Both the position numbers and the translations under genes were made by a program. A stretch of 19,150 nt of DNA from Actinomycetota bacterium. Its GTDB lineage: Bacteria > Actinomycetota > UBA4738. Positions 13,985 to 19,150 of this stretch are shown one piece after another; position 1 is the first letter of the stretch, and every line of letters starts with the position of its first letter. The stretch is from positions 1-19,150 of the forward strand of contig VAYG01000049.1 of assembly GCA_005885015.1 (NCBI GenBank). Reading direction: 5' to 3'. The notes beneath the pieces were generated by a model. That model saw only the letters and a list, made by a program, of their open reading frames with translations, was not told the DNA's origin and made no database searches.

Positions 13985-15564
13985 CACCGGACCTCCGCCA
14001 TGGCCAGGGGCGGGGCGTGCAGGTAGGTGATGCGGGGAGAGCGGCCCACGGTCTCGCCGGCCATCTCCAGCGCGTCGGCGAAGTTCGCCGCCGTCCGAAA
14101 CCCCATCCGGCGCACGGCCCTGCGGTCGGCCCCCACGAAGATCACGTCGCCCAGGTAGTCCATGGCATGCGCACCCCAGTACCACATGTAGAAGGGGTGG
14201 ACACCGTGGTAGGCGTAGCTGTTCCGGTACAAGTGGATGTACCAGGGGTCGGCGGCGTACTGCTGCTCGAACTTAGACTCGATCTGGGCCGGGTCGTTCG
14301 TCTCCGAGAGGACCTCGTCGAAGAAATCGACGTAGCTCGGGTGGTGGACCTGATGGAACTCCCACGGCACGGGGTGGAACAGGATCATCGCCCCGCCCGG
14401 TCGGACCACCGGCTTGTTCCGATAGAGGTTGAAGAAGTAGCCGAGGCCGAGGCACTGGACCAGGATCGGGTTCATGATCGAGTTCACGTTGTACGGACAG
14501 ATGTAGGGCAAGCCGACCACCAGGACGTCGGCCTGCCCGTCCACCTCGACCAGCTGCTGCCGGTGGACGTTGGCCAGTGTGCGCTCGTGGACGGCGTCGG
14601 TGGCACCGGCGTGGATCCCGGTCACCCCGTACGGTGAGGCGATCCGCTGGAAGACCTCCCGCCGGATCCTCGGCGGGGCCTTGTCGTTGGCCCGCCTGGC
14701 CCCGAGGTAGGTGGCCTGATCGGCCAGCGACCACTCCCACTCGCGCTTGTTCATGAATCCGAACGGCTTGGGGAAGGTTTCGTTGTTCAGCGTGGACTCG
14801 ATGGTGAAGATGCGCACGCCCGCATCCGCGAGCACGTGCCCCATCCGAACGCAGCTCTCGTGCAATGCCGAATGGGACGGGTCCATGAACGAGCGAGAGT
14901 TGAGCATGGTGTGGACGGTGTGGTGGTGGCGCAGGCTCTTGTACGAGCCCAGGCCCACGGGCACGGACTTGTGGCCGCCGTCCATGGCCACGAGGTTGAT
15001 GTTGACGTAGACGAGCAGGTCGGATTGGGCCGCGCGGCGGTTGATTTCCACGTCCTCTCCGCGGTCGGTCTGGCCGATGGAGGCCATCCCGCCCGGATCC
15101 TCGGCGTCGTGGTTGGTCAGATCTCCCGGCCAGAACGAGCGGAACACCCGCTCGCCCACCGCCCGCTTGATCTCCGCGGCGGTCATCCGTCGATGCAGGG
15201 AGTTCGCCACCAGGAGCTTGACGTCGTCCACCCCGCGGCGGGCCGCCAGCTCCAGCACCTGCTCGATGATCCGGCCCCGGATGTCCGGGGTCTGCATGGG
15301 CGGCAGGGGGAGGGAGATGTCGTCGAAGGCGATGGTAAGCCGCATGCCGGGCTTGAGGAGGTCGGGAAGGGGCTCGGAGTCGAGGGGATGAAGCAGCGCG
15401 TGGCGGATGGCGCCGGTGACGTCCCGGATGGCCGGCAGCGAGTCGGGGGGGTAGATGACCTGGGTCCCCAGGGGGAACTTCTGGAGCCGGAAGCCCTCGC
15501 CTTCGTGAACGAGCAAAGGCGGCGTCCGCTCGTCGACCTCCAACACGAACCCCGGTCTGGTCAT
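13984..15564 (-). CDS. Divergent long LarA-like (DUF2088) putative nickel-pincer enzyme
   Basis: A 526-residue protein read leftwards from ATG 15564, with AAGGGGGA at 15576-15569 as ribosome binding site. It is about 100 residues longer than lactate racemase LarA. LarA-type motifs are visible: FDDISLPLPP (80-89; usually DxTRPxP), VANSLHRRMTAAEIKRAVG with H124 (the His108 position of L. plantarum LarA), LTNHDAEDP, and DGGHKSVPVGLGSYKSLRHHHT. There K199 matches the cofactor-tethering Lys184, and H215, exactly 16 residues on as in LarA, matches nickel ligand His200. The catalytic His174 position reads N-I-N (188-190). This suggests NPN binding but altered base chemistry. The C-terminal region is rich in Trp, Tyr and His (PVPWEFHQVHHPSY, YMWYWGAHAMDY). 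It sits between a Zn-dehydrogenase and an acyltransferase gene. Reaction unknown. Confidence 0.78.
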   Translation of the reverse strand: MTRPGFVLEVDERTPPLLVHEGEGFRLQKFPLGTQVIYPPDSLPAIRDVTGAIRHALLHPLDSEPLPDLLKPGMRLTIAFDDISLPLPPMQTPDIRGRIIEQVLELAARRGVDDVKLLVANSLHRRMTAAEIKRAVGERVFRSFWPGDLTNHDAEDPGGMASIGQTDRGEDVEINRRAAQSDLLVYVNINLVAMDGGHKSVPVGLGSYKSLRHHHTVHTMLNSRSFMDPSHSALHESCVRMGHVLADAGVRIFTIESTLNNETFPKPFGFMNKREWEWSLADQATYLGARRANDKAPPRIRREVFQRIASPYGVTGIHAGATDAVHERTLANVHRQQLVEVDGQADVLVVGLPYICPYNVNSIMNPILVQCLGLGYFFNLYRNKPVVRPGGAMILFHPVPWEFHQVHHPSYVDFFDEVLSETNDPAQIESKFEQQYAADPWYIHLYRNSYAYHGVHPFYMWYWGAHAMDYLGDVIFVGADRRAVRRMGFRTAANFADALEMAGETVGRSPRITYLHAPPLAMAEVR

Positions 15565-15568
15565 CCGG

Positions 15569-15576
15569 TCCCCCTT
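15569..15576 (-). promoter_or_regulatory. Ribosome binding site of the LarA-like gene
   Basis: On the minus strand AAGGGGGA (15576-15569) ends 4 nt before ATG 15564, within the 19-nt gap after the dehydrogenase stop codon. It supports this start. Confidence 0.6.
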
Positions 15577-15583
15577 GCGTCCC

Positions 15584-16783
15584 CTAGTCGCCTCGCGGGT
15601 CGAACACGACCTTTGCCGTTCCCAGCCGGCCGGCGCCGAACGCGTGGTCGAGAGCCTCCCGCCACCTGGTCAGCCCGTACACGCCCCCGACCATGTCCTC
15701 GAGCGGCGCCTCGGCCGCGAGGTCCATGGCCACGTCGAACGTCGATCGCGGCCCCTCTTCGGTGATCTCCGTCCCTCCGGTGTAGGCCCCGGCGACCTCG
15801 AGCTCGCGGAACCACACCGGAGCGAGGTCCGCGCCGGAGGCGGGCATCCCCGCGAGCACCACCCGCCCGCCGGCCCGGGTCGTCCGGAGCGCCAGATCCA
15901 GGGAAGCCTTGGACCCCACCGCGTCGACCGCGACGTCGACCCCACCCAGGAGGTAGGGGAGCCCGCGCTCCGGCTCCAGCCGAAGGGCGTGGGTGGCCCG
16001 CCGAAGGGCCGTGACCGCCGCCTTCGGATCGATCACCTCGCTCGCCCCGAGCCGCCGCGCCAGGTCCTGCTGGCGCTCGTGCTTGGCCACCGCAAGGATG
16101 CGCCCCGCCGGGGTGAGGGCTCGCAGCGCCAGGAGGGTCAGCGCGCCGACCGTGCCGGTCCCCACCACCAGCACAGATGCCCCCGGCTCCGGCCGGGCTC
16201 GGAGCGCGGCGTGGACCGCGCACGCGAGCGGTTCGACCAGCACGGCTCGCCGGTCGGCCAGGCCGTCCGGGATGGGGTGCAGCTGGGAGCGGTGGGCCAC
16301 GAACATGCGGCCCCAACCGCCCCCGGTGTCCGCGCAGTAACCGGTCTGGAGGCCCGGGGCGAGGTGGCCGACGGTCACGTGGTCGCATCGTCCGGTGGAA
16401 CCGCCGGCGCACGAGGCGCAGGCTTCCAGACCGCGGGCCGCGCACGACAGGACGGGATCGAGCACGACCCTCGTTCCGGCCGGAAGGTCCTCGCACTGGT
16501 CGTACAGATCGCCGACGACCTCGTGGCCGGGGACGAACGGCATCGAAACCAGCGAGGAGAAGTAGAAGGAGGCTCGCCCCGACAATGTGGCCAGGTCCGA
16601 GCCGCAGATGCCCGACAGCCTCGGCTGCACTCGGGCCCACCCCGGGGCGGGGGCGACGGGCTCCTCACGGTTGACCAGTCGGAGCGGCGCCAGGGGGCCC
16701 GCCAGCAACCCGGGGAGCCGTCCTCCCACCGCCTTGGCCGCGGCGTACCGCGTCACCGACCGGTACAGCTCCAGGGCTAACAC
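15584..16783 (-). CDS. Zinc-dependent medium-chain alcohol dehydrogenase
   Basis: A 399-residue MDR-family protein read leftwards from GTG 16783, 10 nt after the stop of the upstream gene; the longer frame to 17155 is antisense overlap. Catalytic zinc-site residues are visible: C60 in LSGICGSDLATL, then H87-E88 in FVPGHEVVGDL. A cysteine-rich segment (LEACASCAGGSTGRCDHV) fits the structural-zinc lobe. The nucleotide site is VLVVGTGTVGALTLLAL (GTGTVG), followed by KHERQQDLARRLGASEVID. VAVDAVGSKASLDLALRTTRAGGRVVLAGMP is also typical. It oxidises or reduces an alcohol/carbonyl pair with NAD(P). In this operon that could be a fatty alcohol or aldehyde from the reductase, or a hydroxyacid handled by the LarA-like protein. 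About 40 residues precede the usual domain start. Confidence 0.87.
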   Translation of the reverse strand: MLALELYRSVTRYAAAKAVGGRLPGLLAGPLAPLRLVNREEPVAPAPGWARVQPRLSGICGSDLATLSGRASFYFSSLVSMPFVPGHEVVGDLYDQCEDLPAGTRVVLDPVLSCAARGLEACASCAGGSTGRCDHVTVGHLAPGLQTGYCADTGGGWGRMFVAHRSQLHPIPDGLADRRAVLVEPLACAVHAALRARPEPGASVLVVGTGTVGALTLLALRALTPAGRILAVAKHERQQDLARRLGASEVIDPKAAVTALRRATHALRLEPERGLPYLLGGVDVAVDAVGSKASLDLALRTTRAGGRVVLAGMPASGADLAPVWFRELEVAGAYTGGTEITEEGPRSTFDVAMDLAAEAPLEDMVGGVYGLTRWREALDHAFGAGRLGTAKVVFDPRGD

Positions 16784-16793
16784 GGGCGGACGC

Positions 16794-19094
16794 TCACCGG
16801 AGCGCTCCTTCGGGTAGCAGCACGCGGGGGGTTCCGCCGACGCGCCGCCAGTCCTCGATGGGCCAGCGGCGGCGGCGGGCCACCCGATACAGCGACACGT
16901 CGGGGTTGACCGCCACCGGATTGCCCACCGCCCGCAACAGCGGGAGGTCGGAGTGGCTGTCCGCGTAGGCGTAGGAGCGCGCGAGATCGCCGCCGGTCCG
17001 CTCGGCATGGGCCCGGAGCCACGCCGCCCTGGCTTCGCCGACCAGGGGAGGCTGCCGGAGGTAACCGGTGTACCGGCCGTCCTCGGCCGCCAAGGTCGCG
17101 GCCACGATCTCGTCGAACAGGGGCGACAGGGGCCGGACGAAGTAGTCGAGGGCACCGGTGATCAGAACGGTCCGGTGCCCCGCGGCCCGATGCTCGCGGA
17201 TCCGCCGGACCGCGGCGGGGGACAGACGGCGAAGGATCAGCTCCCCGACGTCGTCGGCGATGAGCCGTTCGACGCCGTCGACCGAGGCGCCCTCGTAGCG
17301 CCGGTAGAAGGTCCGGAGAAATTCCCCGCGGTCCCGCCGCTCCGCTCCGACGTACCGAGGCAGTGAGCGGGCCACCGACGCCACTTCCCCGGCCCAGTCC
17401 GAGCGCGGCAGCTCGGCCAGGCGAAGCCACAGATAGGACTCCACGACGTTGGAATCGAGGAGCGTGCCCTCCATGTCGAAGACCGCGAGCACGCCGTCCT
17501 GCCTCGGCACCACCCGGACTCGGGGGGAGGGCCGCTCGGGGGCGACCACCCGCATGGCGATCGTGACGGCGGGACAGTGCACCTCCTGGAGGTAGTGGGC
17601 CCAGTCGAGCGCGCTCGCGTCGAAGGGGAAGTCCCGGCGATCGTCCTCCGAGAGGGACCGGTGCAGCTCGAGCATGCGGTCGTCGGTGTAGATCACCTCG
17701 ACCTCGACGTAGGCCCCGTACAGGTCGGCGTAGCGGCGGACGAACTCGAGGCGGCCCCGCTCCCGGTCCACCCGCCGGACCATCTCGCGGACGCCCCGGG
17801 AGCGAGGGAGCTTGGACACGATACGGTCGGCGGCGTCGAGCAGGCGCTCTCCGGTCCTCAGTCTCCGTTCCACCCGGCGGCGTCCCGGGAAGCGCCACTC
17901 GGGCACCCGAACTTCGCCGCGGCCCCGCTGGGGCAGGGGATGCCGGCCGAAGTACTCCCTGACCAGCTCGTAGAGCCGGCGGTAGGAGAGCGGGTTGCGG
18001 TCGCCGGACGAGATGTGGAAGTAGGCCGGGCCTTCCGCCGGATCGGGAGGATGGGCCGCCACGGCGAGGACCGCGTTGACCACCAGGTCGATCGGGATGA
18101 TGTCGACGACGCCTTCGGGGATCCCCGGGAACTCGGGGATCGAGCCTCTCCCGTAGGCCAGGATGATGGGCTCGGCCATCTTGAAGCCCTCGATCCAACC
18201 GGGGTAGGGGTACCGCAGGGCGCTCTCGATGATCGAGGGGCGGACGATCGAGAGCGGCAGGCCGTGAGAGGCCGCGAGCTCCTCGGTGGCCCGCTCGCCC
18301 AGCGCCTTGGTGAACGTGTAGACGTCTGGCCATCCCAGTGCCTGGGCTCTGGCTCGCCCGTACTGGACGAGGCGTTTCTCCACCCACTGCTGACGGTGCT
18401 CCTCGGCCGCCGCGGAGACCGCGACCGGGCCGGCCCGGCGGTGCTCCGCCCGAGCCCGATCCATGAACCGGTCGAGCATCTCCGGCTTGCGGGAAGCGTC
18501 CTCCACCGCCCTGCGGGCCGTGGCCGCCGCATCGGCCTCGGCCCGCCAATCGACACGGTGATCGAGCGTGGCCTCTGGGACCACGCCCTTGGTCAGGCCC
18601 GCCACGTAGGCCGTGGAGACGTGGACGATGTGCGGGCGGGTGCCGCTGGAGGCGACGGCTTCGTAGAGACGGTTCGCCCCGGCCAGGTTGACCCGGAAGG
18701 CGTGGTCGATCGGGGGATCGAACGCCACGGTTGCCGCGCAGTGCAGGACGACGTCGAGGTCGGCGGGAAGCTCCGGCAGCTCTTCGGCCACGTCGCCCTC
18801 GAGGACGTTCACGCGTTCCGCCAGGAATCGCTGCATCGCTTCGGCCCCGACGCGCTCGCGCAGGGCGCGGAAGCAGTTGCCGGCCAGGAGCTCCTGGACC
18901 CGGGAGATCGGTGGACTCCCATATCGGCCCCGGACCAGGACGGAGACCCGGGTTGCGGGGAACTCTGCGAGCAGGCGCTCCAGCAGGGCCATCCCCAGGA
19001 AGCCGGTGACACCCGTGATCAGGACGTGTCTGCCGTTCAGCGCGTCCCGGATGCCGAACGGAGCCGGACCCCCCGGCCGGTCGTCGTCTACCAC
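16794..19094 (-). CDS. Fatty acyl-CoA reductase-like SDR fused to a HAD-IB phosphatase-like domain
   Basis: A 766-residue two-part protein read leftwards from GTG 19094. Residues about 20-370 form an extended SDR of the fatty acyl-CoA reductase (NAD_binding_4/male-sterility) type: HVLITGVTGFLG (27-34 core), LDVVLHCAATVAFD, IVHVSTAYVAG, catalytic Y259-xxx-K263 (YTFTK), and SIVRPSIIESAL. Residues about 440-515, with LDWAHYLQEVHCPAVT, resemble the FAR C-terminal domain. Residues about 535-755 form a phosphoserine-phosphatase-like HAD: VFDMEGTLLDSN (D540, E542), TVLITGALDYF, and YAYADSHSDLPLLRAVGNPVAVNPD. The usual second Asp of the DxD motif is Glu here. The first half should reduce a long-chain acyl-CoA to aldehyde or alcohol; the second might remove a phosphate from a lipid or be non-catalytic. 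It is the first gene of the operon. Confidence 0.83.
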   Translation of the reverse strand: MVDDDRPGGPAPFGIRDALNGRHVLITGVTGFLGMALLERLLAEFPATRVSVLVRGRYGSPPISRVQELLAGNCFRALRERVGAEAMQRFLAERVNVLEGDVAEELPELPADLDVVLHCAATVAFDPPIDHAFRVNLAGANRLYEAVASSGTRPHIVHVSTAYVAGLTKGVVPEATLDHRVDWRAEADAAATARRAVEDASRKPEMLDRFMDRARAEHRRAGPVAVSAAAEEHRQQWVEKRLVQYGRARAQALGWPDVYTFTKALGERATEELAASHGLPLSIVRPSIIESALRYPYPGWIEGFKMAEPIILAYGRGSIPEFPGIPEGVVDIIPIDLVVNAVLAVAAHPPDPAEGPAYFHISSGDRNPLSYRRLYELVREYFGRHPLPQRGRGEVRVPEWRFPGRRRVERRLRTGERLLDAADRIVSKLPRSRGVREMVRRVDRERGRLEFVRRYADLYGAYVEVEVIYTDDRMLELHRSLSEDDRRDFPFDASALDWAHYLQEVHCPAVTIAMRVVAPERPSPRVRVVPRQDGVLAVFDMEGTLLDSNVVESYLWLRLAELPRSDWAGEVASVARSLPRYVGAERRDRGEFLRTFYRRYEGASVDGVERLIADDVGELILRRLSPAAVRRIREHRAAGHRTVLITGALDYFVRPLSPLFDEIVAATLAAEDGRYTGYLRQPPLVGEARAAWLRAHAERTGGDLARSYAYADSHSDLPLLRAVGNPVAVNPDVSLYRVARRRRWPIEDWRRVGGTPRVLLPEGALR

Positions 19095-19099
19095 GCGGT

Positions 19100-19105
19100 A
19101 GATTA
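19100..19105 (-). promoter_or_regulatory. Putative -10 box, leaderless start of the minus-strand lipid operon
   Basis: On the minus strand TAATCT (19105-19100) lies 5 nt before GTG 19094, with no Shine-Dalgarno sequence between them. This fits a leaderless transcript for the five-gene operon. No well-spaced -35 is clear in the remaining 45 bases of the window. Confidence 0.45.
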
Positions 19106-19150
19106 TTGGGTCGACCCCTCGGGGGAGGCAAATCGGCCGGACGACTGCCT

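Noticed and set aside
15037..15055. Another copy of the ATTTCCAC half-site inside the LarA-like gene
   Set aside because: It is a single arm without its partner and lies in coding sequence; chance occurrence is likely.
16777..19131. A 784-codon minus-strand frame overlapping the acyl-CoA reductase-HAD gene
   Set aside because: It is Arg/Pro/Gly-rich without domain motifs and is one frame off the gene with intact SDR and HAD motifs.
1..19150. CRISPR arrays, insertion sequences, tRNA or rRNA genes
   Set aside because: No spaced direct repeats, transposase motifs, terminal inverted repeats or tRNA-like cloverleaf with a TTCGA arm outside coding genes were seen.

Overview
The window is high-GC and densely coded. 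Genes overlap by GTGA, ATGA or TGATG, GTG starts are frequent, and several genes appear leaderless, with a TANNNT box 5-8 nt before the start codon. Together with the gene content (GreA, LarB/C/E, GntR/HutC and TetR regulators, an actinobacterial-style fatty acyl-CoA reductase-HAD protein), this suggests a chromosome of an actinomycetote, possibly an uncultured lineage. I saw no mobile elements, CRISPR arrays, rRNA or tRNA genes. Family calls rest on motifs I recognise in the translations; no database search was run.

Layout. (1) 1-727: the tail of a beta-propeller-repeat protein, then two small membrane proteins whose stop codons abut. (2) 923-6168: a four-gene plus-strand operon made of an APC permease, a GntR/HutC regulator, a dimethylglycine/sarcosine dehydrogenase-like flavoprotein fused to a GcvT-like folate domain, and a GNAT acetyltransferase. 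Two inverted repeats lie around its predicted promoter. It reads as a catabolic unit for an N-methylated amine or amino acid, with one-carbon units passed to tetrahydrofolate. (3) 6169-8242, minus strand: a diiron ferritin-like oxygenase-type protein, then a choline-kinase/aminoglycoside-phosphotransferase-fold kinase. (4) 8352-9404: a GreA-family factor and a cupredoxin lipoprotein. (5) 9476-12310: larB-larC-larE, the biosynthetic set for the nickel-pincer nucleotide (NPN) cofactor, with larC broken by a frameshift and a short deletion. (6) 12432-19094, minus strand: a tightly packed five-gene operon read right to left. It encodes a fatty acyl-CoA reductase fused to a HAD phosphatase domain, a zinc alcohol dehydrogenase, a long divergent LarA-like protein, a PlsC-type acyltransferase and a TetR regulator.

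The most interesting region is 9476-19094. Cofactor genes (larB/C/E) converge on an operon in which the candidate NPN enzyme, a LarA homologue, sits among lipid or fatty-alcohol genes instead of lactate genes. This LarA homologue keeps the residues matching the cofactor-tethering lysine and the nickel-ligand histidine, but appears to have lost one of the two catalytic histidines of lactate racemase. This suggests an undescribed nickel-pincer reaction linked to lipid metabolism. The broken larC raises the question of how, or whether, the cofactor is finished.
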